A stretch of DNA of 64,000 nt from Pseudoxanthomonas wuyuanensis (GTDB taxonomy: Bacteria > Pseudomonadota > Gammaproteobacteria > Xanthomonadales > Xanthomonadaceae): positions 85,290 through 149,289 of the forward strand of contig NZ_OCND01000009.1 of NCBI RefSeq assembly GCF_900215535.1, in the 5' to 3' direction. Numbering within the stretch: position 1 is the stretch's first letter; the number at the start of each line of letters is the position of its first letter. Positions 30,425-39,152 of this stretch are shown here, piece by piece. A program made the translations under genes and the position numbers. Below the pieces are notes generated by a model that was given only the letters and a program-made list of their open reading frames with translations, was not told the origin of the DNA and ran no database searches.

Positions 30425-31521
30425 GCAGCCCACAGGACATTCCCGTTTCCACGACTGCCGTGTCGGGTCGTATCTCTCAGTCAATGACGCATTGTGAAGC
30501 GCCCCCCCGTCAGGCCGACAAGGTCGCCGCGAAAATCGCTGTGGTTGTGCCGAGCTACCGAGTGAAGGCTCATATCCTTGATGTGATTGCCGATATACCT
30601 GTGCAGGTAGAGCGCATCTATGTGATCGACGACGCCTGTCCTGAGGGAACAGGGCAATGGGTGCTTGAGCAGTGCCACGATCAACGGGTTCGCGTGCATC
30701 GCCTTGATAGGAACAGGGGAGTGGGCGGGGCAGTAATGGCAGGTTATGCCTTGGCTGCCGCTGATGGCATGGATGTGATCGTCAAGATGGACGGCGACGG
30801 GCAGATGGACGCTTCGGCATTGCCGGAGCTAGTGGGGCCTATCTTGCGCGGAGAGGCGGATTACACCAAGGGTAATCGGTTTTACGATTTGGCGCAGATA
30901 AGTCAGATGCCGCGCACGCGTATCGTCGGCAATGCAGTACTGTCGTTCATGACCAAGATCTCATCCGGTTACTGGGATGTCTTTGACCCCACCAACGGCT
31001 ATACCGCTTTGCATGTCCGAATCATAGATAAGCTGCCGATGCGCAAAATTAGCCGGCGCTTCTTCTTTGAAACTGATATGTTGTTTAGGTTAAACATCAT
31101 CCGCGCGGTAGTTGTAGATGTTCCGATGGATGCCAAGTATGGCGCCGAGACGAGCAATTTGAAGATATCAAAGGTCTTATTTGATTTCTCTATCAAGCAC
31201 CTGCGTAATACCGCCAAGCGAGTTTTCTATAACTATTTCCTCCGGGATCTGTCGCTCGCTTCTATTGAGCTGCTTCTAGGCGTTCTGTTCCTTTTGTCGG
31301 GCGCGGCGTTGGGCATATGGTTCTGGACGCAATCGGCGCAAACAGGAATTACCGCCTCCGCAGGTAGCGTGATGTTGGTGGCATTGCAGGTTATCGTCGG
31401 CATCCAGTTGGTGCTTGGTTTCTTGGCATACGACATAGCGTCGGTGCCACGCCGCGCCCTGCATCGCCTGCTATCGCCTACTCAACGTGAGCCTCGGCCA
31501 ACGAATGGATCGCCAAACTAA
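30421..31521 (+). CDS. Polyprenyl-phosphate glycosyltransferase-like GT2 with C-terminal membrane pair
   Basis: 366 residues from the ATG that overlaps the previous stop (ATGA). The GT2 domain shows VVVPSYRVKAHILDVI, YVIDDACPEGTGQWVLE, RNRGVGGAVMAGYALA and the catalytic acidic motif KMDGDGQMD, followed by TKGNRFYD. Two membrane helices at the C-terminus (about 285-310 and 325-345) match DPMS/GtrB/ArnC-type enzymes that load a sugar onto undecaprenyl phosphate. It would supply the lipid-linked donor for the DMT protein and the GT-C enzyme beside pilA. This pathway is inferred. Confidence 0.82.
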   Translation: MSSPQDIPVSTTAVSGRISQSMTHCEAPPRQADKVAAKIAVVVPSYRVKAHILDVIADIPVQVERIYVIDDACPEGTGQWVLEQCHDQRVRVHRLDRNRGVGGAVMAGYALAAADGMDVIVKMDGDGQMDASALPELVGPILRGEADYTKGNRFYDLAQISQMPRTRIVGNAVLSFMTKISSGYWDVFDPTNGYTALHVRIIDKLPMRKISRRFFFETDMLFRLNIIRAVVVDVPMDAKYGAETSNLKISKVLFDFSIKHLRNTAKRVFYNYFLRDLSLASIELLLGVLFLLSGAALGIWFWTQSAQTGITASAGSVMLVALQVIVGIQLVLGFLAYDIASVPRRALHRLLSPTQREPRPTNGSPN

Positions 31522-32120
31522 TGGCTATTGATTTCGATGCCCGTTACACCGAGTACCAGGCCAATCGTAGTTGGCTGCGAAGATGGGTGCGAAAGATCTA
31601 TCTGAATAGTGCGGCCTCGCAGCTGACTGGTCCCACGTTGGATTTCGGCTGCGGGATAGGTGAACTCTTGGAGCGATTGCCGGCTGGTTCGCGTGGTTTG
31701 GAGTACAACTTCACAACCGTCGAGTTGTGCCGAAGTAGAGGTTTGGCCGTGGACCGCTACGATGGGTTCGCTGATGACTGGCGATTGACAGTAGTACCGT
31801 ATGAAGTGCGTTTTGATTCGATGGTCATCAGCCACGTGTTGGAACACTTGGAGAGGCCGACGGCTGTTCTGCATAGCTTGCTGCATACGGCAGCTTCCCG
31901 GAATATTGGTTGCGTCCTGGTCATTGTGCCTGGCAAGGCAGGTTATCGGATTGATGCTACCCATCGCACTTTTGTCGATCATGAAATGCTGAGTAGGCCT
32001 GATGTTGTAGCTGAAACAGGATTTCGGCTGGAACGGCTACGCTATTTCCCCGGCAACTGGCGTCGGTTGGGAGAATGGTTTCCGCATCATGAATTGCAGG
32101 CGTTATACCGTCGTTGCTGA
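31521..32120 (+). CDS. Class I SAM-dependent methyltransferase
   Basis: 199 residues. The SAM-binding motif I is TLDFGCGIGELLERLP; the post-motif VISHVLEHLERPTAVL is typical of Methyltransf_11/23-type enzymes that act on small molecules, sugars or lipids. The ATG shares one base with the stop of the GT2 gene. It may methylate the glycan made by this operon. It is the last gene of the lower-GC block; the next 283 bases (to 32403) show nothing recognisable. Confidence 0.83.
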   Translation: MAIDFDARYTEYQANRSWLRRWVRKIYLNSAASQLTGPTLDFGCGIGELLERLPAGSRGLEYNFTTVELCRSRGLAVDRYDGFADDWRLTVVPYEVRFDSMVISHVLEHLERPTAVLHSLLHTAASRNIGCVLVIVPGKAGYRIDATHRTFVDHEMLSRPDVVAETGFRLERLRYFPGNWRRLGEWFPHHELQALYRRC

Positions 32121-32403
32121 GCTTTCCCGCGGTGCTTTATGGGCAGGATAGGAACCCGTTGTGTGAGCGTGGCAGTAATGCAGTGTCTTTCGGAAAGCTC
32201 ATTGCATTTAACTGATAACTCCGGAGAGGCAAGAGGTTGCGCGAATGGTCACCTGCTGCGTCAATGAATTGGCATTGATGGCTACGGAAATAGGCGTGAT
32301 GCGTTTGCCCTGATTGACGGCATTCTGAGCATCAACCACTTGGGGCCGACCGGCTGGGAGATACTTCGTTGCAGTGGGCTATGCGTCAGCATGGCGTGGT
32401 GAC

Positions 32404-33414
32404 CTACTCCAGCGCTTCCAGCAACGCAGCATTGAAGCGTTGCGGGTCTTCGACCTGCGGGGAGTGGCCCAACTCGGCGAACTCGATCAGGGTGGCGCCG
32501 GGAATGGTGGCGGCAGCGCGCTTGCCGAGAGCGGGGTAGTTGCCCAGTCGCTTGGCCAGCTCTGGTGGGGCCAGGTCCTTGCCGATGGCGGTGCGGTCCT
32601 TCTGGCCGATGAACAGCGTGGTTGGTACGGCCAGCTTGGGGAATTCGTAGAACACCGGCTGGTTGAACACCATGTCAGAGGTCAGCGCCTGGTTCCAGGC
32701 CACCGCCTGCTTGCCGTCGCCGGCATACATGCCGGCCAGCATGGCCACCCAGCGTTCGTAGTCCGGCCGCCATTGGCCGCTGTAGTACACGTTCAACTGG
32801 TATTGCTTGATGCTGTCGAAGCTGGTCTTCAGTTCGCGCTCATACCACTGGTCCACGCTGCGCCACGGCACGCCTTCGGCCTTCCAGTCTTCCAGCCCGA
32901 TCGGGTTGACCAGCGCCAGCCGCTCGGTGGCCTGCGGGTATTGCAGCGCATAGCGCGTGCCGAGCATGCCGCCCATCGAATGGCCGACGATGGTGGCCTT
33001 GTAGATTCCCAACTGCGTCAGCAGTGTGTGGGTATTGGCGGCCAGTTGCCCGAACGAAAACTGATAGCGCTGCGGTTTGCTGGATTTGCAGAAGCCAATC
33101 TGATCCGGCGCGATGACCCGGTAGCCGGCTTCGTTCAATGCCGTGATGGCCGATTCCCAGGTGGCGGCGCAGAAATTCTTGCCGTGCAACAGGACCACGG
33201 TGCGGCCATTGGGATCTTTGGGGGCGACATCCAGGTAAGCCATCGACAGCGGCTGGCCTTGCGATTCGAATGCGAAGCGCTGCACGGGGTGCGGGTAGTC
33301 GAAGCCTTCCAACTGTGGACCGTATGTCGGCTGGGCGGCTGTTGCGGGCTGGACGCCGGCGGCGAGGAACAGCGAAAAGCATGCGGTAATGCTTGCGATG
33401 GGGAACGTGCGCAT
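32404..33414 (-). CDS. Secreted or periplasmic alpha/beta hydrolase
   Basis: 336 residues with a Sec signal peptide (ITACFSLFLAAGVQPATAA, cleavage after about residue 27). The hydrolase fold shows the oxyanion stretch VVLLHGKNFCAATW, the nucleophile elbow IVGHSMGGMLGTRYA (serine), an aspartate candidate in LFIGQKDRTAIG and the late histidine in FAELGHSPQVEDP. The substrate cannot be told. It is a single gene, convergent with the glycan operon and upstream of the RAYT gene. Confidence 0.88.
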   Translation of the reverse strand: MRTFPIASITACFSLFLAAGVQPATAAQPTYGPQLEGFDYPHPVQRFAFESQGQPLSMAYLDVAPKDPNGRTVVLLHGKNFCAATWESAITALNEAGYRVIAPDQIGFCKSSKPQRYQFSFGQLAANTHTLLTQLGIYKATIVGHSMGGMLGTRYALQYPQATERLALVNPIGLEDWKAEGVPWRSVDQWYERELKTSFDSIKQYQLNVYYSGQWRPDYERWVAMLAGMYAGDGKQAVAWNQALTSDMVFNQPVFYEFPKLAVPTTLFIGQKDRTAIGKDLAPPELAKRLGNYPALGKRAAATIPGATLIEFAELGHSPQVEDPQRFNAALLEALE

Positions 33415-33530
33415 TGGTAATCGATGGCGATGTGGGGTGGGTCGATCCTAACGCGGTGCGCGTGCAGGGTTCTTCGCATTGGTGGTGCGTGGAATGGAGC
33501 GCACCATCAGAGCGGACATTTGCCCGGCGC

Positions 33531-33575
33531 CGTAGGCCGGGGTTACATCCCCGGCGCGGGTGGTGTGTGGAGGCG
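33531..33575. repeat. Single REP half-unit between the hydrolase and the RAYT gene
   Basis: GTAGGCCGGGGTTACATCCC plus CGGCGCGGGTGGTGTGTGGAG matches the second half of the units in the array at 34238-34703. With that array it flanks the RAYT gene on both sides. Confidence 0.85.
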
Positions 33576-33596
33576 GCGGGTTGTTATGACGCCGGT

Positions 33597-34100
33597 CTAC
33601 TCACGCATGTTGCGAATGCGTTCGGGCATCTGGGCGCCCCAATCTGAGGGATACACGCCTCGCGCTTGCCAGGCGGACAAGCTCGACCAGCGCCAATCCG
33701 ATGCGTTTTCAACCAATCCGTGCTTCACCGGGTTGAAATGCAGATAGTCCAGATGTCGTGCGAAGTCGTCATCATCCCGCACGATGTGATCATGATAACG
33801 GGGTTGCCAGAGTCGTCCGTCCGCGCCCTGGATTCTCATTCGCGCCAGCACGTTGAGCTTGAAACTGCTGATGAGTTGGGGCGTTCCCGTGGCATCAGCG
33901 GGCCGGATCAACAAGTGCAGGTGATCGTTCAGTAGTACGTGGCCGAGATGAACAAAGGGATGACGTTCGCGAATTTCGCGCAAAGCGTCCAACACGATGG
34001 TTTTGGCGGTGTCATCGGAAAGCCATGGCTTCCGTAAGTGGGCGGCCAAAGTCAGAAAAACCGTCTGATGTTGCGAAAAATAGCGTCGATAGCGCGGCAT
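33597..34100 (-). CDS. REP-associated tyrosine transposase (RAYT)
   Basis: 167 residues from MPRYRRYFSQHQTVFLTL, the usual RAYT start; a longer reading from 34193 adds residues without similarity. The HUH metal-binding motif is HLHLLIRP, and the catalytic tyrosine is in the conserved HLDYLHFNPVKHGLV, preceded by LWQPRYHDHIVRDDDDF. RAYTs are domesticated Y1 transposases that nick and move REP hairpins. The gene is flanked by REP sequence on both sides, with the array upstream of it, a REPtron-like arrangement. Confidence 0.93.
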   Translation of the reverse strand: MPRYRRYFSQHQTVFLTLAAHLRKPWLSDDTAKTIVLDALREIRERHPFVHLGHVLLNDHLHLLIRPADATGTPQLISSFKLNVLARMRIQGADGRLWQPRYHDHIVRDDDDFARHLDYLHFNPVKHGLVENASDWRWSSLSAWQARGVYPSDWGAQMPERIRNMRE

Positions 34101-34237
34101 GCAATCACGATGGCAGGCAAACAGGGCGGGGAACATCGGATTAGATCCGCGCCGCGTATCGGAAAATTCTGGTGTTGAGCGGGAAAGCGGCAACCGGGAG
34201 AAAAGCGGGAGCGTTGCGGGCGACGCGCCAGAGCGGG

Positions 34238-34703
34238 CGTCGGCCGCGTAGGGCCGACCTACGGGTAGGCCGGGGTTACATCCCCGGCGCGTGGGTGTGC
34301 GAAGGGAGGCGTCGGCCGCGTAGGGCCAACCTACGGGGTAGGCCGGGGTTACATCCCCGGCGCGTGGGTGCGTGGAGGCGGGCGTCGGCCGCGTAGGGCT
34401 GACCTACGGGTAGGCCGGGGTTACATCCCCGGCGCGTGGGTGCGTGGAGGCGGGCGTCGGCCGCGTTGGGCCGACCTACGTAGGCCGGGTTGCATCCCCG
34501 GCGCGGGTGGTGTGTGGAGGCGGGCGTCGGCCGCGTGGGCTGACCTACGGGGTAGGCCGGGGTTACATCCCCGGCGCGTGGGTGCGTGGAGGCGGGCGTC
34601 GGCCGCGTGGGGCCGACCTACGGGTAGGCCGGGGTTACATCCCCGGCGCGTGGGTGTGCGGAGGGAGGCGTCGGCCGTCGGCCGCGTGGGGCCGACCTAC
34701 GGG
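34238..34703. repeat. Seven-unit REP array next to the RAYT gene
   Basis: Units start at 34238, 34310, 34383, 34455, 34525, 34597 and 34669, a period of 70-73 bases. Each full unit has two palindromic parts: GTCGGCCGCGTAGGGCCGAC, then CTACGGGTAGG, GCCGGGGTTACATCCCCGGC, and a GTGGGTG linker. Six units are full; the seventh is truncated after its first hairpin and runs into the sdaA stop. The units differ from each other by only a few bases, so the expansion looks recent. Confidence 0.95.
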
Positions 34704-36086
<1,383 letters not shown>

Positions 36087-36205
36087 GGTGGGTGCTGCCT
36101 GCAGGAAAGGGAAAGGGTGAACCCGCTATTCTATTCCGCTACCCGGCTCCGGCGCTGCCGGCAGTTGTCCGTTGGTTACCGCAATGCAACACGAGGCCAA
36201 AGCCA

Positions 36206-36460
36206 TTGTCCGCCAATCTGACCCTGTACCAGCGTGACGACTGCCATCTGTGCGATCTGGCGCTGGATGTACTGGCCGCTGTGCGCGTGCCGGAATTCGA
36301 CAGCGTTTTCATCGATGGCGATGACGCACTGGAGCAACGCTACGGCATCCGCGTACCGGTGCTGCGCGATGAACGCCGCGACATCGAGCTGGATTGGCCA
36401 TTCGATGCCGGGCGCGTGCAGGCCTTTCTCGGCCCGGCAAACTGTCCGCCGGCAAAATAG
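36206..36460 (+). CDS. Glutaredoxin-family (DUF836-like) thioredoxin-fold protein
   Basis: 84 residues from a TTG start: MSANLTLYQRDDCHLCDLAL, with the redox motif CHLC, then RYGIRVPVLRDERRDIELDW containing the conserved cis-proline region. The length fits the small glutaredoxin-like family seen in gammaproteobacteria. The frame is open upstream to 36092 but those residues are not conserved in type; a GAGG at 36193-36196 supports the TTG. It probably takes part in thiol redox chemistry; the partner is unknown. Confidence 0.78.
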   Translation: MSANLTLYQRDDCHLCDLALDVLAAVRVPEFDSVFIDGDDALEQRYGIRVPVLRDERRDIELDWPFDAGRVQAFLGPANCPPAK

Positions 36461-36532
36461 ATCGCCGGGCAGGTCATGCGAAATGGCGCAACCCGGATAG
36501 GCTGGCGCTACTGCAAGCCAAGGGAGAACCGC

Positions 36533-37114
36533 ATGTTTCGTACCTTCGTACTGGGGCTGGCCCTGGCGGGAATCGGCCTGGGACCATCGGCGGCGTTTGC
36601 GGAGACGGATCGGGATCTTCCGGCCTTGCAGGCGATGCATGCCGATTTCGTCAAGGCCTTCGTCGATAGCGAGGGCTTCGGCAAGCGGCGGATCTCACCG
36701 ATGATGGCGCAAATGCACCGTTACAGGTTCGATACCGTCGGCGACAGCGGCCAGTGCGTGTACGACGTACAGCTAATCGGCATCGCCAGGCATGATCCGC
36801 CTGTGGCGTATGCCAGTCGGTTCATGGGTTTCCAGCACAGCGATGGGGATTCGGCGCTTCCGATGGCGCCTCCCGGCCGCGGTCTTTCCCGTTCGGAGCG
36901 TCAGGCGCTTGAAGCATTGACGAAAGGCCAGACGCTGGTGGTCCAGAAAGAGGCACAAGGCAAGCGCGTGATCGGGCCGATCCGCGCGCAGCCGGAATGC
37001 CTGGCTTGCCACAAGGACAAGCAGGAAGGCGATCTCCTCGGTGCCCTCAGCTACGGCATGGGTCTGCTGGAAATGCCGCAGGGCAATCCGGAGCGGCGTT
37101 TCTGTCGTCGCTGA
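36533..37114 (+). CDS. Secreted DUF3365/Tll0287-like protein with a heme-binding CXXCH motif
   Basis: 193 residues from the ATG after AGGGAG. A clear signal peptide (FVLGLALAGIGLGPSAAFA) is followed by a domain with RRISPMMAQMHRYRFDTVGD, YASRFMGFQHSDGD and a C-terminal CLACHKDK, a c-type heme attachment motif. Related DUF3365 domains are heme-containing periplasmic sensor or redox modules. It is convergent with the YceI/cytochrome b561 operon, only 16 bases from its end, which fits a periplasmic redox neighbourhood. Exact role unknown. Confidence 0.8.
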   Translation: MFRTFVLGLALAGIGLGPSAAFAETDRDLPALQAMHADFVKAFVDSEGFGKRRISPMMAQMHRYRFDTVGDSGQCVYDVQLIGIARHDPPVAYASRFMGFQHSDGDSALPMAPPGRGLSRSERQALEALTKGQTLVVQKEAQGKRVIGPIRAQPECLACHKDKQEGDLLGALSYGMGLLEMPQGNPERRFCRR

Positions 37115-37130
37115 GCAGCTTGTCGCCGAA

Positions 37131-37715
37131 TTACTTCGGCTTGAAAACGACCTTGGTGCTGATGGCCACTTCGTCGGGGATGGTCTTGGTATCGGCCCAG
37201 TCGCCGCCGCCGACGCCGAACTCCAACCGCTTGACGGTGGCCTTGCCGGTCAGCACCGGTTGCGCGCCGGGGGCCCAGGTGAAGGTCAGCGTGACCGGCT
37301 TGCTGACCCCGCGCAGGCTCAGGGTGCCGTCGGCCGCGTACTGGTCGCCGCCGAGCGCGCGGAACTTGCTGGCGGTATAGCGCGCCTGCGCAAACTTGGC
37401 CACATTGAAGAAATCGCTGCCGGCCAGGGTGGAATCGCGGTCGTCGTTGCCGGTCTTGGCGCTGGTCAGCGGAATGACCACGTCGAGCTTGGCGTTGGCC
37501 AGCTGCGCCGGGTCGAAGCTCAGCGTGGTGGTGAAGCCGGCGAAGCGGCCGGTAAACACTTCGCCGTCGTACTTGCTGGCGAATACCAGCGTCGAGCCCG
37601 GCGCCTGCACATAGTCGGCGGCAATCGCGGCCGGCGCGGCGGCCATCATGGCGACCAGGGCGGCTGCGGTCAGGGCGGGGGAGGCGAAGCCGCGGGGTTT
37701 TGAATCAGACGACAT
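37131..37715 (-). CDS. YceI-family periplasmic lipid-binding protein
   Basis: 194 residues with a signal peptide (ALTAAALVAMMAAAPAAIAA). The mature part has the YceI lipocalin-like pattern: STLVFASKYDGEVFTGRF, FDPAQLANAKLDVVIPL, FFNVAKFAQARYTASKFRAL, and GTLSLRGVSKPVTLTF. YceI proteins bind isoprenoid quinone-like lipids. It overlaps the end of the cytochrome b561 gene by 11 bases and is the third gene of the YceI-b561-YceI operon. Confidence 0.9.
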   Translation of the reverse strand: MSSDSKPRGFASPALTAAALVAMMAAAPAAIAADYVQAPGSTLVFASKYDGEVFTGRFAGFTTTLSFDPAQLANAKLDVVIPLTSAKTGNDDRDSTLAGSDFFNVAKFAQARYTASKFRALGGDQYAADGTLSLRGVSKPVTLTFTWAPGAQPVLTGKATVKRLEFGVGGGDWADTKTIPDEVAISTKVVFKPK

Positions 37716-38319
37716 GCGGGGGATCCTTGGGGGTGTTTTCGGGAGTGCTTTCGGTGGGGGCCGGCTTCAGCCAACCCTGGGGGAGCATGCGCGCCAGCGT
37801 GGCGTCACGCTGGAACAGGTGGTGGTACAGCGCCGCGCCGGCATGCAGCAGCACCAGCGCCACCAGCAGCCAGAACAGCCAGCCGTGCGCACCGCGGGCG
37901 AAGCTGCTGACGGCTTCATCCGGCGCGGTCAGCTTGGGCACGTTGAACAGGCCGAACCAGCGGAACGGCCGCAGCCCGCTGGCCGAGTCGTACAGCCAGC
38001 CCGACAGCGGCATCGCCAGTATCAATGCGTACAGCAGCGCGTGGGTGAACGAAGCGATACGGTGCTGCCAGGTGGGCGTGCCGGGCACCGGGTCGGGGCT
38101 GCCGGCGTACAAGCGCCAGCCCAGCCGCAGCAGCACCAGCGCCAATACGGTCAGGCCCAACGATTTATGCGCGGTATAGACCCAGAAATACTTCGGGGTC
38201 TTGGGCAATTCGCCCATGGTCAGGCCCACCACGGCCAGGCCCAGGATCAGCAGCACGATCAGCCAGTGCAGCGACTGGCTGACGGGGCCCCAGCGGTCGG
38301 CGGTGTTTTTCAGGGTCAT
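37705..38319 (-). CDS. Cytochrome b561-type membrane protein
   Basis: 204 residues, four membrane helices and the histidines expected for two b hemes: SLHWLIVLLILGLAVVGL, YTAHKSLGLTVLALVLLRLG, ALLYALILAMPLSGWLYD and GAHGWLFWLLVALVLLHAGA with HH following. It belongs to the YodB/CybB group of diheme quinone-linked cytochromes. The start overlaps the preceding yceI stop by four bases; it lies between two YceI genes, a pairing seen often in proteobacteria. Confidence 0.92.
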   Translation of the reverse strand: MTLKNTADRWGPVSQSLHWLIVLLILGLAVVGLTMGELPKTPKYFWVYTAHKSLGLTVLALVLLRLGWRLYAGSPDPVPGTPTWQHRIASFTHALLYALILAMPLSGWLYDSASGLRPFRWFGLFNVPKLTAPDEAVSSFARGAHGWLFWLLVALVLLHAGAALYHHLFQRDATLARMLPQGWLKPAPTESTPENTPKDPPHVV

Positions 38320-39053
38320 GGGGTCGGCTCCGGTGCCGGATCGGGAAGGGGAGGCAGGCTGTCGTCGTCGGCCGTGCCGGCGTCGTCGATGTTTGGCGCG
38401 TCGCCCTGGCTATCGTCGTCGGGGGCGGAACCGTTGGCGCCGGCACGGCCGCGTACGGCTTCCACTTCCATCCGCAGTTCCACGCGGTCGCCGATCACCG
38501 ACTTCCAGGCGGTGATGCCAAAGTCGGCGCGGCTGATGACCGTACTGGCGGAAAAACCGGCGGTGCGGCGGAACGGCGGCAGCGGATGGCGTTTGATGGC
38601 GTTCAATGTCACGTCCAGTTTCACTTCGCGGGAAACCCCGCGCAGGGTCAGGGTGCCGTAGACAGAGGCGCGTTGTGCGTCGATCGGTTCGATGCAGGTG
38701 GAAACGAAGGTCGCGGCCGGGTGCCGCGCGGCGTCCAGCAGGTTGCGCGCCAGGGTGGCTTCGTTCCACCGCTCATCGCCCAGATCCAGCTTGTCCAGCG
38801 GTACCGAAACCTCGAGCCGCGCGCTGCGCCAGTCGTCCGGGTCGAACTCCAGCGTGCCGGTGCTGCCCGACACGGTGCCGATGGCCTGGGAAAAGCCGGC
38901 GTGTTCCACCGCAAACATCACCCGCGTATGCACCGGGTCCAGCTGATAGGTGCCTGATGCCGCCATTGCCGTGCCTGCCCACAGCGCTGCCAGCAGGCCC
39001 AGCGCCAGTCCTGGCATGAGACGTATACGGTGGGCGGCACGGGCAGTTGGCAT
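38316..39053 (-). CDS. YceI-family protein with acidic C-terminal tail
   Basis: 245 residues. Signal peptide within the first 31 residues (LALGLLAALWAGTAMAA; the internal methionine at residue 13 could also start). YceI core: GTYQLDPVHTRVMFAVEHAG, STGTLEFDPDDWRSARLEV, NLLDAARHPAATFVSTCIEP, and TLTLRGVSREVKLDVTL. After residue 210 an acidic, Pro-rich tail follows, longer than in typical family members (about 190 residues). First gene of the YceI-b561-YceI operon. Confidence 0.9.
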   Translation of the reverse strand: MPTARAAHRIRLMPGLALGLLAALWAGTAMAASGTYQLDPVHTRVMFAVEHAGFSQAIGTVSGSTGTLEFDPDDWRSARLEVSVPLDKLDLGDERWNEATLARNLLDAARHPAATFVSTCIEPIDAQRASVYGTLTLRGVSREVKLDVTLNAIKRHPLPPFRRTAGFSASTVISRADFGITAWKSVIGDRVELRMEVEAVRGRAGANGSAPDDDSQGDAPNIDDAGTADDDSLPPLPDPAPEPTP

Positions 39054-39152
39054 GGTCGGGGGATTCTAGGGGCTGGCCGGCAAGATACCGCGCTTGCACA
39101 TGCAACGGTCCGTTGCGAGGATGCCCGGCGGAGCGAAGTCAACGGAGATGGC

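Noticed and set aside
34238..34703. REP array read as a possible CRISPR array
   Set aside because: The period is ~72 bases with nearly identical sequence throughout, so there are no unique spacers, and no cas genes are present. The units are hairpins next to a RAYT gene.
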